A DNA stretch of 64,000 nucleotides from M269 sp964640795 (GTDB taxonomy: Bacteria; Pseudomonadota; Gammaproteobacteria; Enterobacterales; Alteromonadaceae): contig CAZXIN010000003.1 of the NCBI GenBank assembly GCA_964640795.1, positions 124,001-188,000 on the forward strand. The letters run 5' to 3'. Made by a program: the position numbers and the translations under genes. The notes beneath the pieces are model-generated. The model worked only from the letters and a program-made list of their open reading frames with translations, searched no databases and was not told the DNA's origin. Shown here in pieces: positions 8,686-17,744 of the stretch; the first letter of the stretch is position 1, and each line of letters starts with the position of its first letter.

Positions 8686-10434
8686 TTAGAACTTAAGCTT
8701 TTTTAGTAATTTTTCTTTGAGTTTGTCTTTTTCCTTGTCAACTACGCTATCTAACTTAGATTTGAGTAGACCGTCCAAACTTTGCAAGTTCCCATCGGCT
8801 AACGCTTCCCAGCTAAGTAATTGTGTAATTTGCTGGTCATTACTTCCAATTGCATTGCTAGCTTGTCCATCGAGTTTTGTTTGAAGTTCTGACAACTTAG
8901 CTTGAGCCTCTTCACTAATATTACCCGTTAGGGCGTTGGCTAGTTTCTTGTCTAAGTCTGATTGAAATGAAAATGATGGTGCATCTAAATTGCCACTAAT
9001 GCCTGTATCAATGCTCAAATCAGTTAATTGGTTAAGGCTATTGGCAATAATATTCGTTATCTTATTGCTGCCTTGTGCGTCTAATTTAAGCGCACCAAGG
9101 TCTATACTACTTTGTCCTTTTAGCTCATTTTGTTCGATGGACAGCTGGCCTACGGAATTAAGTCGTGCTTGGGTTAAAGCAACAGAAAGCTTGTCTTCCT
9201 TCACCATCTCGTTAGGTTGTAAAGCAAGTCCAGCCAATTCCCATGCTTGATTGGCTTTTATGCCTAAATCATCAATCCATAAATCGCCATTTAAAATAAG
9301 CTTCTTCCAAACATCTGTTTTATCCGCATCCACGGAAAAAACAGTTGGTCGACCTAACTTACTATGATCATTAGTGATGTCTTGCCACTGACTATCAATC
9401 GCTTTCTGTTGCCAGCTGACGCTGATAGTGGCTTTACGTATCAGTAGGTCTGGTAGCGGTGTGGTGTCGGTGAACTCGTACCACTGACCTTCATCTTTTA
9501 CTTCTTCTTCAACTTGCTCTTTATTACTTTGTAGCATAGGCCCAACGAGTTCGACAGCTACGAGTAATTTCTCACTCCAAACACGCGTTTGCTCACCAAA
9601 TACCATAGCTGTAACGTCGCTGATGGCAGCCGAATCACCAGCAGCAAGACCTTTAAGTTGTTGATAATCTTCACCGGGAGCAGCCTTAAGCGCTGCCACT
9701 TTAGGTGACAAATCGTTTTTAGCCTCGGCCACTGAGTTTTTGAAATCAGTGAACTTTTGTTTATCAGCACGCATTTCTTGTTTAATGCTATCGAATTTCT
9801 CTTTGGCAACTAAGAGTTCAGCGGGGTTCTTATAATCCGTCTCTTTAAGTGACTCGATTTGCTGTTTATAACTGTCCAACTTTTCTTTAGTGGGCAATGA
9901 TTGGTATTGCGCTTCGAGTTTTGCCTTATGCGATGCATAGGCTCGCTCAGCATCTTCAATAGCTTTTGTTGTTTTCAGCGGCGACTTGGCGATGAGTTCG
10001 TCAATGTCGGGTAACTGAATATCTTTGTCTTCAAAGCTAGGAAAAAAGCTCTGCTGCTCACTAGGTTTTCTGTAGACTTCACCTGAGCTTGTACGTTTCT
10101 TATCAAACTCAACACCAGACACTTGCAATTGATTGATGATAACCTTTTGCATCAGCAGAGGGAGTAACTCAACGTCGGCTGAAATGACTTTAGCCTGCAC
10201 CTTGTTGTTCTCCGGTGCTGCAGCGTCAGTCATTTGAACTTCAGTCAGTGTGACTGAAAAAGGTGATAACGTATGAGTCACCTTGGCGATATTAACTTCA
10301 GCACCTAATGCATTTCCTAAACCTTTTTCGGCACCTAGTTTAATCCAAGTGTCTAAGAACAATAGTGATACAGCAGCAATACTGCCTACAATAGCGATAA
10401 AGGCTGCTAAGCCTTGCCAGCGAATATTTTGCAT
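8686..10434 (-). CDS. TIGR03545 family protein
   Basis: The 582-residue protein has one N-terminal membrane helix (about 8-30) and a large extracytoplasmic part. Its early segment (INQLQVSGVEFDKKR) resembles the start of AsmA-like proteins. A long Lys/Glu-rich coiled coil spans about 150-250, and the C-terminal third is rich in beta-type repeats. I assign it to TIGR03545, a family of unknown function found beside TIGR03546 in Vibrio, Alteromonadales and relatives. The stop of the upstream TIGR03546 gene is five bases away. AsmA-like parts may point to lipid or envelope maintenance, but that is inference. Confidence 0.8.
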   Translation of the reverse strand: MQNIRWQGLAAFIAIVGSIAAVSLLFLDTWIKLGAEKGLGNALGAEVNIAKVTHTLSPFSVTLTEVQMTDAAAPENNKVQAKVISADVELLPLLMQKVIINQLQVSGVEFDKKRTSSGEVYRKPSEQQSFFPSFEDKDIQLPDIDELIAKSPLKTTKAIEDAERAYASHKAKLEAQYQSLPTKEKLDSYKQQIESLKETDYKNPAELLVAKEKFDSIKQEMRADKQKFTDFKNSVAEAKNDLSPKVAALKAAPGEDYQQLKGLAAGDSAAISDVTAMVFGEQTRVWSEKLLVAVELVGPMLQSNKEQVEEEVKDEGQWYEFTDTTPLPDLLIRKATISVSWQQKAIDSQWQDITNDHSKLGRPTVFSVDADKTDVWKKLILNGDLWIDDLGIKANQAWELAGLALQPNEMVKEDKLSVALTQARLNSVGQLSIEQNELKGQSSIDLGALKLDAQGSNKITNIIANSLNQLTDLSIDTGISGNLDAPSFSFQSDLDKKLANALTGNISEEAQAKLSELQTKLDGQASNAIGSNDQQITQLLSWEALADGNLQSLDGLLKSKLDSVVDKEKDKLKEKLLKKLKF

Positions 10435-10439
10435 TATCT

Positions 10440-10943
10440 TTAGCTTCCCATACTTTGATAAAGTTGATAAATACTGCTGCTTTTAAGCATTTCCACTACC
10501 TTAAGTTTATTGACCCAAGCCATTATTTTCTCTCGGTATTGAACAACAATAACGCGACTTGTAAGTAATACTGGAATAGCTAAGAGTATGCTGACAACAA
10601 AACCGCCAAGAGTGAGGCTGTGATAGAACTGACTGAGTTGACCAATAGAAGTGTTATAGAATGCTATCCACAGTGGCATTAAGCCTTCTGCCGTGAGCAA
10701 ACTATCGCCGGTCATTAGAATAAGGGGATTAAGGATGAATGAAAGAGCACTAAACATGATCACTGAAACGATAAAGCTTGCAATATTTACCCTGAAGAAT
10801 AATACGATAAGCAGTAGCACGACATTATGCAATCGCCACAATGGCGTGAAACCAACAATCATACCTAACGTAATAGCAATAGCGATTTGCCATGGGCTAG
10901 ACTCAGAGTTGAGTGCTTTTAGAAATTTGACCAGCAGATTCAT
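10440..10943 (-). CDS. TIGR03546 family membrane protein (DUF2062-like)
   Basis: The 167-residue protein has about four hydrophobic segments (near 20-45, 48-72, 100-125 and a weaker one). Its motif IAIAITLGMIVGFTPLWRLHN resembles the DUF2062 membrane family. It lies five bases upstream of the TIGR03545 gene, and the two families are known to occur as neighbours, which suggests a functional pair in the inner membrane. No enzymatic motif is visible and the role is unknown. Confidence 0.8.
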   Translation of the reverse strand: MNLLVKFLKALNSESSPWQIAIAITLGMIVGFTPLWRLHNVVLLLIVLFFRVNIASFIVSVIMFSALSFILNPLILMTGDSLLTAEGLMPLWIAFYNTSIGQLSQFYHSLTLGGFVVSILLAIPVLLTSRVIVVQYREKIMAWVNKLKVVEMLKSSSIYQLYQSMGS

Positions 10944-11115
10944 GATTTCTCCATTAACTGAACCTAAATGTTGCGCTACTTTACAGCAAATGTATTATTC
11001 GAAAAAGTGATAAGATCCTTGTTCATAAAGGTTTCAGGATGGATTGATTTTATCCGATTGACAGAAAAACTAGCACTTAGATGAGCTAAGCAACCCCTCA
11101 CAAGAAGGTAAATCT

Positions 11116-12207
11116 ATGATTAAAAATATTGGCGCTACGTTGTTTAGTGTTGTGGCTGTATTTTGCTGCACGACTTCAGCTTTTTCAGCGAACTTAGGTT
11201 TGCCGTTATCAACACAGGTTATTGATGCGCAAAAGCATTTAGAGCATTTAGTTGGAGAAGGAGGGATAGGGCCTCGTGAAGCTGCGTCTGAAACAGAAAA
11301 GGCTACCGCAGATTATATTGAAAATGAGCTGTCTGAGCTAGGGTACGAAGTTAAGCGTCAACCGTTTGATGCTAAAATGAGAGACGGAGAGGCACTTGGA
11401 AAGTCTAGCAACATCATTGCGTATAAGCCTGGTAGGTCAGGAAATAGTGTGGTTCTGGGAGCTCACTATGATTCAATTAACGCTAAGGGAGGTAGTCGTG
11501 GCGCTATTGATAATGGAGCGAGTGTTGCTGTGTTGTTAGCCATGGCTAAAAGCTTGTCAGCGGTTGACGACCTAAAAGATGGGGTGGTGATGGTAGCTTT
11601 TGGGGCGGAAGAGATCGGTTTGCAAGGTTCGAAGTATTTCGTGAATTCACTTTCTCAAGATGAAAGTAAGCATTATGTCGGCATGATCAATATGGATACC
11701 ATTGTCGGTGGTGACAAACTATACATTCATAGTGCGCATAGTGAGCCATACAAGTGCGAAGGGTTACCGAATAACTATCAATACGATACTCGATTGAGGG
11801 AGCATTTGATGGCACTGTCTAATAAAACATTAGGAGAAGAGGGGTTTGCTCTTCACCCTGATTATTCTGGGTATCCGTCAGGTGAAACTGGAAGTTGGTC
11901 TGATCACGCACCTTTTGCTTGTGCAGGCATGCCAATCGCTTACATAGAAGCCACAAACTTTTCTATTGATGGCAAAGACGGTAATGACGGCTATTCACAA
12001 TCTATACATCCAGAGCTTTGGGATTGCATAGACAATGAAAAAGTGACTGCTTGTGAACGTAAAACAGAAAAGCAATGGGGACAGATTTGGCATACAAAGG
12101 CCGATCGCCTTGAATTGATGAACAGGTTATTCCCAGATCGGATCAATCAGCAAATGAGTAAAAGCTTAAAACTATTGACGACTTTTTTAATCGATGAGAA
12201 CCATTGA
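11116..12207 (+). CDS. Secreted M28 family zinc aminopeptidase
   Basis: The 363-residue protein has a signal peptide (about 1-25, ending SAFSA) and one M28 peptidase domain that needs two zinc ions. The expected ligands are visible: His117 (GAHYDS), bridging Asp132 (AIDNGA), catalytic Glu165 and ligand Glu166 (GAEEIG), Asp194 (NMDT) and His326 (WHTKAD). Cysteine pairs late in the chain suggest disulfides after export. It should release N-terminal residues from peptides in the periplasm or medium, fitting a peptide-scavenging lifestyle. It has its own GAAGGT ribosome binding site and stands alone. Confidence 0.9.
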   Translation: MIKNIGATLFSVVAVFCCTTSAFSANLGLPLSTQVIDAQKHLEHLVGEGGIGPREAASETEKATADYIENELSELGYEVKRQPFDAKMRDGEALGKSSNIIAYKPGRSGNSVVLGAHYDSINAKGGSRGAIDNGASVAVLLAMAKSLSAVDDLKDGVVMVAFGAEEIGLQGSKYFVNSLSQDESKHYVGMINMDTIVGGDKLYIHSAHSEPYKCEGLPNNYQYDTRLREHLMALSNKTLGEEGFALHPDYSGYPSGETGSWSDHAPFACAGMPIAYIEATNFSIDGKDGNDGYSQSIHPELWDCIDNEKVTACERKTEKQWGQIWHTKADRLELMNRLFPDRINQQMSKSLKLLTTFLIDENH

Positions 12208-12252
12208 TTTAATGGGGGGCATTAGAGAAACAAGCGCATTGCTTTTTAGATA

Positions 12253-12296
12253 AAGCCGTTTATACAGAGCTCACCATGATTCCTGTATAAACGCTT
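12253..12296. terminator. Hairpin between convergent M28 and putA genes
   Basis: AAGC plus GTTTATACAG (12253-12267, with one bulged C) pairs with CTGTATAAAC plus GCTT (12283-12296) across a 15-base loop. It lies between two convergent genes and could stop transcription from both sides, although T-tracts are weak. Confidence 0.5.
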
Positions 12297-12337
12297 AACA
12301 ATACTATTTATTCGTGCACAGAAATAAACGAGTTGTT

Positions 12338-15300
12338 CTAGGACTCCTCGTCTTCAGCAAGCGTCATCAATGACGTGTTACCACCTGAGGCTGTCGTATC
12401 AATACTGACAGTCTTTTCCGTGACTAAGCGTTGAATAAGGGTGTCGTTATATTCTGCGCTGATCACTGGTAATATGGCACCACTTCGATTAGCTAACTGC
12501 TGACTGAAGTAGCCCATTCTAGCACTGTTACTATCAACAACGGCTCCAGCGATATCGTCGTGATGCAAAAGCGCATTCAGCTTATCGTGTTTTACCACCT
12601 GCAATACACCTCTAGCGACATCACAAAGAAGTAGTTTGTCCTTAATGGCTTTAGCTTCTTCAAAGAATCTATCTGATACGGCAGTAACAACTGTATTACC
12701 AACAGCGAGAGCTGAAACAATCGACATTAACCAAAAACTAAACTCAGTATCTTGATCGGCATAACAAACCACACAACCTCTTGGCTCAAGATAAAGTAAA
12801 TTAGATTCACCTGTTGGACCGGGAAGTACCTTTGGTTTTTTGAGTTGCTTTTCTATCTGATTTAATTGGGAGCGAGAATCCGATAATGACTTAGCTAAGT
12901 CATCCGCAAGCTCATCGACAATATCGACGGTGGCAATTTTCGCAAGTAATTGGCGCATGGCGGAGATACGGCTATTCAGTGGTGCATTGCGCCATATATG
13001 AGCTGCTCTTACTGCTAAGTCCATCAAGCCAAGCACGTGCTCCTCGGCAACACCAATTTCAACCATGTTGATGTTGGCTTTTGTTTCGTAATTCGTTTCG
13101 TCTTCATCAGGCGTTTGTTTTTCACGGACGAGTCTGGACAGGTAATTAGGACCACCAGCCTTGGGACCCGTACCTGATAATCCTCGGCCACCGAATGGTT
13201 GTACACCGACAATAGCACCAATCATATTGCGGTTTACGTAGATGTTTCCAGCACGAATTCTTCGGGCTAGTTCTTCGGCGCGGGTCTCTATTCTCGTGTG
13301 GATACCCATTGTAAGGCCAAAACCAGTGGTATTAATCTGCTCAACCACGTCATCTAACGCCGAGCCTTTAAAGAGAATGACGTGTACGACGGGACCAAAC
13401 ACTTCTTTTTTCAACACAGAGAGGTTGTCAATCTGATAAAGTCGAGGAGCAAACAAATGATGCCCTTGTTCACCCATATCTGGTAAAGGACATTCGAACA
13501 ACAACGTACCTTGACTTTGCATGTATTCTACATGAGCGTTTAATGCGTTGAGGGCTTTGGTGTCAATAACTGGACCGACATCGGTCGATAAGAATTGTGG
13601 ATCACCTACAGATAATTCCTTCATCGCACCTTTAATCATGGTGAGTACAGTATCTGCAATGTCTTCTTGTAAGAACAATACCCTGAGAGCAGAACAGCGT
13701 TGACCAGCGCTTTGAAAGCCAGATTTAATGACATCGTCACAAACTTGCTCAGGTAAGGCTGTTGAATCCACTACCATACAGTTTTGACCACCGGTTTCTG
13801 CAATCAACGGGACTTGTTGCCCTCCACGGTCTGCTAGAATTTTTGAGATAAGGCTGCCTGTCGCTGTCGAACCGGTGAACATAACAGCTTGAATACGCTC
13901 ATCTGTGACAATGTTTTCACCGACGGCCCGTCCCTCTGAGTATACGAGTTGAACAACATCTTCTGGCATGCCAACAGTTTTCATCAGCTCTACAGCGCGT
14001 TTGGCAATCAAACTAGTCTGTTCAGCGGGTTTAGCAACGACCGTATTGCCGGTAACGATTGCTGCAGCTACTTGTCCTAAAAAAATAGCCAATGGGAAGT
14101 TCCACGGGCTAATACATAGGACAACGCCGCGTGGTTCCATTCTTTCATCGAGAGCGAGTTCTTCAGCGCGCGCCGCGTAATAGCGACAAAAGTCAACGGC
14201 TTCACGGACTTCATCGATACTATCTTGAGTCAATTTACCCGCTTCTTTGATGCAAATAGCAATTAATTCATCGCGATGACGTTCTAAGATATCAGCTGTA
14301 CGCCTTAATATGTTCGCACGCTCTTTTACGCTTGTTTTAGACCAGTCTTCAAAGGCAGCATCCGCTCGTGTGACTATGTCTGTCATACCTTCAGTATCGT
14401 GATATTTTAGGCTGCCCACTAATTCATTGTGATTCGCTGGATTAAGCACCGCGACCAGATCCTCGCTTATTGTAGAAGTGTCTTTGATGTTGTCTTCTAC
14501 CCACGCATCTAGGTTTTCTTTTAAGGGGAGCAAGTGGTTTATGTCAGTTAGATCCATACCTTTAGAGTTAGGGCGCTCTTCACCGTATAACTCAATAGGC
14601 ATGGTGATATTGGTATTACGTTTATTGCGTAAATCCTGCAGCTTTTCTACAGGATCGGGTAATAGCTCTTCAACCGGTTTGCTGTCGTCGACAATGGCGT
14701 TAACGAAAGATGAGTTAGCCCCATTCTCCAATAACCGACGAACGAGATAAGCCAACAAGTCTTCATGCTGTCCGACGGGAGCGTATACACGACATTGCAC
14801 TTCATCAATGGTGACCACTTGGTCGTACAGAGACTCACCCATGCCATGCAAACGTTGGAATTCGTAACCTTGATTATTGCCTTTCGCTAGCTCTAGAATA
14901 GTCGCGACAGTGTATGCATTGTGGGTAGCAAATTGAGGAAAGATAACATCCCGCGCAGCCATGAGTTTAATAGCACAAGCTTTGTAGCAGACATCGGTAG
15001 TCGCTTTACGGGTAAAAACTGGAAAATCATCTAGGCCATCTTCTTGAGTGATTTTTATCTCCGAATCCCAATAAGCTCCCTTAACTAAGCGAACCATCAT
15101 TTTTCTGCCTACACGTCTTGCCAATGTCTCTAGCCATTCAATGACATAAATCGCACGTTTTTGATAAGCTTGAACAGCTAAACCAAAGCCTTCCCAATCG
15201 CCTAATTCTGGATCGGTGAACACGGTTTCGATGATGTCCAATGAGATATCTAAACGATCAGCTTCTTCAGCATCCACTGTAAAGCCAATATCATATTGTT

Positions 15301-16144
15301 TTGCTACTAATACGAGAGATTTTAATTTAGGTACAAGCTCTTCAAAAACACGATCACTGTGAGTAAATTCATAGCGAGGATGGATGGCTGACAGTTTGAC
15401 CGAAATGCCAGGGCTTTTAACCGGACCTTTACCATTTGCTGCTTTGCCCAGCGCATGGATGGCATTCATGTAAGCATCGTAGTAGCGCTGAGCGTCGTGC
15501 ATAGTTCTTGCACCTTCGCCTAGCATGTCATAGGAGTATACATAGCCTTTAGTTTCGGTGTCTTTCGCTCGTTCAATGGCTTCATCAATGGTCGTTCCCA
15601 TAACAAACTGCTTACCCATGATTTTCATGGCTAAATGTACGGAGGAGCGAATAACTGGCTCACCTAAACGGCCTATCGTTCGTTTTAAAACACCAAATTG
15701 ATCGGATTGCTGTTTGTCGGAATAGTTAACTAATTTACCTGTCACTAAAAGCCCCCAACTGGAGGCATTAACGAACAGGGAGTCACTATTACCTAAGTGC
15801 TGGCTCCATTCTCCTTTGGATAGCTTGTCGCGGATCAGAGAATCTTGCGTTTTGCGATCAGGCACACGCAGCAAGGCTTCTGCTAAGCACATCAGTACTA
15901 CGCCTTCTTCAGACGATAAAGAGTACTCATTCAGTAAAGCATCTACACCACCTTTACCTTCCTCTTCCTGACGTATATTGAGCACCATTTGTCGTGCTCT
16001 CTCCCAGGCTCTGCTTCTGGCGGAAACACCGACCTCCGCTAACGGCAAGATATGTTCGATGACTTGTTCTTCATCAATACGGTAAAAATCTCGGATGGTT
16101 TGCCTCAATGGGCAGGTTGTTGTGAGATCGCTTTTTAGTAACAT
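12338..16144 (-). CDS. putA: Bifunctional proline dehydrogenase / P5C dehydrogenase PutA
   Basis: PutA oxidises proline to pyrroline-5-carboxylate with FAD and then to glutamate with NAD. The PRODH barrel lies in about the first 480 residues. The aldehyde dehydrogenase domain follows: SPWNFPLAIFLGQVAAAI, FTGSTATG, ETGGQN, and the catalytic Cys in GQRCSALR. A further C-terminal ALDH-like region completes a 1268-residue protein. The N-terminal ribbon-helix-helix of E. coli PutA is missing, so this enzyme is not expected to repress its own gene. A TTG four codons upstream keeps the frame open, but I chose the ATG at 16144 because a G-rich Shine-Dalgarno stretch lies directly before it. Expression probably depends on a separate regulator. 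Confidence 0.97.
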   Translation of the reverse strand: MLLKSDLTTTCPLRQTIRDFYRIDEEQVIEHILPLAEVGVSARSRAWERARQMVLNIRQEEEGKGGVDALLNEYSLSSEEGVVLMCLAEALLRVPDRKTQDSLIRDKLSKGEWSQHLGNSDSLFVNASSWGLLVTGKLVNYSDKQQSDQFGVLKRTIGRLGEPVIRSSVHLAMKIMGKQFVMGTTIDEAIERAKDTETKGYVYSYDMLGEGARTMHDAQRYYDAYMNAIHALGKAANGKGPVKSPGISVKLSAIHPRYEFTHSDRVFEELVPKLKSLVLVAKQYDIGFTVDAEEADRLDISLDIIETVFTDPELGDWEGFGLAVQAYQKRAIYVIEWLETLARRVGRKMMVRLVKGAYWDSEIKITQEDGLDDFPVFTRKATTDVCYKACAIKLMAARDVIFPQFATHNAYTVATILELAKGNNQGYEFQRLHGMGESLYDQVVTIDEVQCRVYAPVGQHEDLLAYLVRRLLENGANSSFVNAIVDDSKPVEELLPDPVEKLQDLRNKRNTNITMPIELYGEERPNSKGMDLTDINHLLPLKENLDAWVEDNIKDTSTISEDLVAVLNPANHNELVGSLKYHDTEGMTDIVTRADAAFEDWSKTSVKERANILRRTADILERHRDELIAICIKEAGKLTQDSIDEVREAVDFCRYYAARAEELALDERMEPRGVVLCISPWNFPLAIFLGQVAAAIVTGNTVVAKPAEQTSLIAKRAVELMKTVGMPEDVVQLVYSEGRAVGENIVTDERIQAVMFTGSTATGSLISKILADRGGQQVPLIAETGGQNCMVVDSTALPEQVCDDVIKSGFQSAGQRCSALRVLFLQEDIADTVLTMIKGAMKELSVGDPQFLSTDVGPVIDTKALNALNAHVEYMQSQGTLLFECPLPDMGEQGHHLFAPRLYQIDNLSVLKKEVFGPVVHVILFKGSALDDVVEQINTTGFGLTMGIHTRIETRAEELARRIRAGNIYVNRNMIGAIVGVQPFGGRGLSGTGPKAGGPNYLSRLVREKQTPDEDETNYETKANINMVEIGVAEEHVLGLMDLAVRAAHIWRNAPLNSRISAMRQLLAKIATVDIVDELADDLAKSLSDSRSQLNQIEKQLKKPKVLPGPTGESNLLYLEPRGCVVCYADQDTEFSFWLMSIVSALAVGNTVVTAVSDRFFEEAKAIKDKLLLCDVARGVLQVVKHDKLNALLHHDDIAGAVVDSNSARMGYFSQQLANRSGAILPVISAEYNDTLIQRLVTEKTVSIDTTASGGNTSLMTLAEDEES

Positions 16145-16275
16145 AGTACCCCCCAAATTCGCATTTGTAGTGATAGTGACACGAGAGAAAGGCTCAGCCG
16201 ATTTCCTTTGAAAACTCTAGAGCTGCAGAGCTGGGCGAGCATAGCTGAAAGTCATAGAAACCCAAACTTATTTTT

Positions 16276-16290
16276 ACGTCAGATTGACGT
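16276..16290. promoter_or_regulatory. Palindromic ACGTCA-N3-TGACGT site upstream of putA
   Basis: ACGTCA (16276-16281) and TGACGT (16285-16290) form a perfect inverted repeat, flanked by T-rich sequence, about 130 bases upstream of putA. It could bind a dimeric regulator of proline use, since PutA here lacks its own DNA-binding domain. No protein is known to me for this site. Confidence 0.35.
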
Positions 16291-16350
16291 TTTAGCGTAA
16301 ATTAATTTCTACGTTAGGCGTATTGCTAAATACTAAGGCCTTATATAAGC

Positions 16351-16379
16351 AAAAAGCGGCATCATTTGCCGCTTTTTTT
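16351..16379 (-). terminator. Rho-independent terminator after the SH3-domain gene
   Basis: The arms AAAAAGCGGCA and TGCCGCTTTTT pair across a 5-base loop. Each strand ends in a T-run, so it can work in both directions. It lies 20-50 bases after the end of the minus-strand SH3 gene. Confidence 0.85.
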
Positions 16380-16397
16380 ATATCAAACTGGTTGGAT

Positions 16398-17015
16398 CTA
16401 CATCCAAGCGTCGTTTCGTCTGCGTTTCTTAGGAAGATAGGCCACAATAATACCTAACACAACACCGGCTATGGCTATGCCGCCTCCGCGAATAAACCAT
16501 TGCTGTTGTTCTGATTTACCCTGTACGGACAATTTTTGCTGTAGCTCGTTTCGCTGCACTTCTAGTTCTTCGCTTTGCTGCTTCAAAGTGGCGTTTTGTG
16601 ACTGCAGTTCTGCTAACTGCCTATTTAAGCTATTAAGCGCTTGGTCTTGTTGATCCAAGTTTTGATCAGCTGCAGAAAGGTTCTCTTGAAGCGATGCTAG
16701 TTGGCTTCTAATGCTCGGTGATGCCATAACAAAATTAGCATCAACCCAACCTCTTCTATTTTTATCGTCGATAATTTCAATGTATTGGTTTTCATTATCT
16801 ACTTGTATCTGAGTCACCGTTGTTCCCGCTGTAACAGAACCCAGTATTCTAAAGTTACGACCAGGCCCTGCATGTATAAATGTATAGAGATCGTCGGATA
16901 TGTATCGCTCTTCCCCCTCCACATTTTGTTGTTCCTCGTTACTTCCATTGTTAGTTTGTGCTTGAGCTATCGAGCCCATTATCAATAGAAACATTGCTAT
17001 CGAGCGGTAAAACAT
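16398..17015 (-). CDS. ygiM: SH3-domain membrane protein, YgiM/TIGR04211 family
   Basis: The 205-residue protein has a signal peptide (1-19), a bacterial SH3 domain (about 37-98, with IHAGPGRNFRILGSV and RRGWVDANFV), a long Gln-rich coiled coil (about 100-168) and a C-terminal membrane helix (about 174-193) followed by a basic tail. This matches the TIGR04211/YgiM architecture and the E. coli YgiM length of about 206. In E. coli, ygiM lies beside the CYTH-CHAD gene ygiF; here the homologue of ygiF is two genes away and divergent. SH3 domains of this type usually act at the cell wall, but the exact role is not established. Confidence 0.88.
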   Translation of the reverse strand: MFYRSIAMFLLIMGSIAQAQTNNGSNEEQQNVEGEERYISDDLYTFIHAGPGRNFRILGSVTAGTTVTQIQVDNENQYIEIIDDKNRRGWVDANFVMASPSIRSQLASLQENLSAADQNLDQQDQALNSLNRQLAELQSQNATLKQQSEELEVQRNELQQKLSVQGKSEQQQWFIRGGGIAIAGVVLGIIVAYLPKKRRRNDAWM

Positions 17016-17162
17016 TCTTAAGTCGTCGCCTATATGGTTAGAATAATTCGATAGTAGGGGCTGTAAATTAGAAAGGCAAGCCGTTCATAGCACTATTGCC
17101 GTATTATGTATCGTAATGTGTGTTTCGGTATCTTTTCGGTTCGAAAATTAAGAAGGACAAAG

Positions 17163-17693
17163 ATGTTAGTTGTATTTAGTGGTTTACCGGGTGTTGGAAA
17201 AACAACATTAGCTAAACAGTTGGCTCGGCGTTTAAATATGATCTATTTGAGGATCGACACCATTGAACAGGCAATGAAAGATTCTGGTATTGATGTCACC
17301 TATGATGAAGGTTATCGCATTGCATTCAGTGTCACGAAAGAAAACTTGTTACTTGGACAAACGGTTGTTGCTGATTCGACTAATCCCGTGCATGAAAGCA
17401 GGGACGCTTGGTGGCATATAGCTAAACAAACGGGCTCCAAATGCCTTGATGTTCAGGTGATTTGTTCTGATGAGGATGAACATCGTAGTCGAGTTGAAGC
17501 ACGACAATCAGACATTCCCAATTTGATTCAACCGACTTGGCAATCTGTTATTCAAAGAGACTATGACAACTGGGAAGAGGGCGTAAGTGATTACCCTTTG
17601 TTGACAATTGATACCGCCGGTTTAACTGAACGGCAGGCATTCGACAAACTGCTTCTTCAAATAAGAAAAGCCAATATCGTTGCGCGGACATAA
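17163..17693 (+). CDS. P-loop ATPase, zeta-toxin/gluconokinase-like kinase
   Basis: The 176-residue protein opens with a P-loop, GLPGVGKT (7-14), and has the general layout of small AAA_33-type kinases: a DSTNP segment in the middle and a DxxE-type helix with several Arg residues. I start it at 17163, not at the in-frame ATG 57 bases upstream, because an AAGGAC ribosome binding site lies directly before 17163 and the P-loop then sits at the expected distance from the N terminus. The substrate cannot be read from the sequence. Its end is about 50 bases before the CYTH-CHAD gene, suggesting co-transcription. Confidence 0.8.
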   Translation: MLVVFSGLPGVGKTTLAKQLARRLNMIYLRIDTIEQAMKDSGIDVTYDEGYRIAFSVTKENLLLGQTVVADSTNPVHESRDAWWHIAKQTGSKCLDVQVICSDEDEHRSRVEARQSDIPNLIQPTWQSVIQRDYDNWEEGVSDYPLLTIDTAGLTERQAFDKLLLQIRKANIVART

Positions 17694-17744
17694 TATTCCG
17701 ATGTATTGTTAGCTTTTAACATTATTGAGTCCTATCCCAATCTC

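Noticed and set aside
16145..16156. TTG start for PutA four codons earlier
   Set aside because: The G-rich stretch at these codons is the Shine-Dalgarno for the ATG at 16144.
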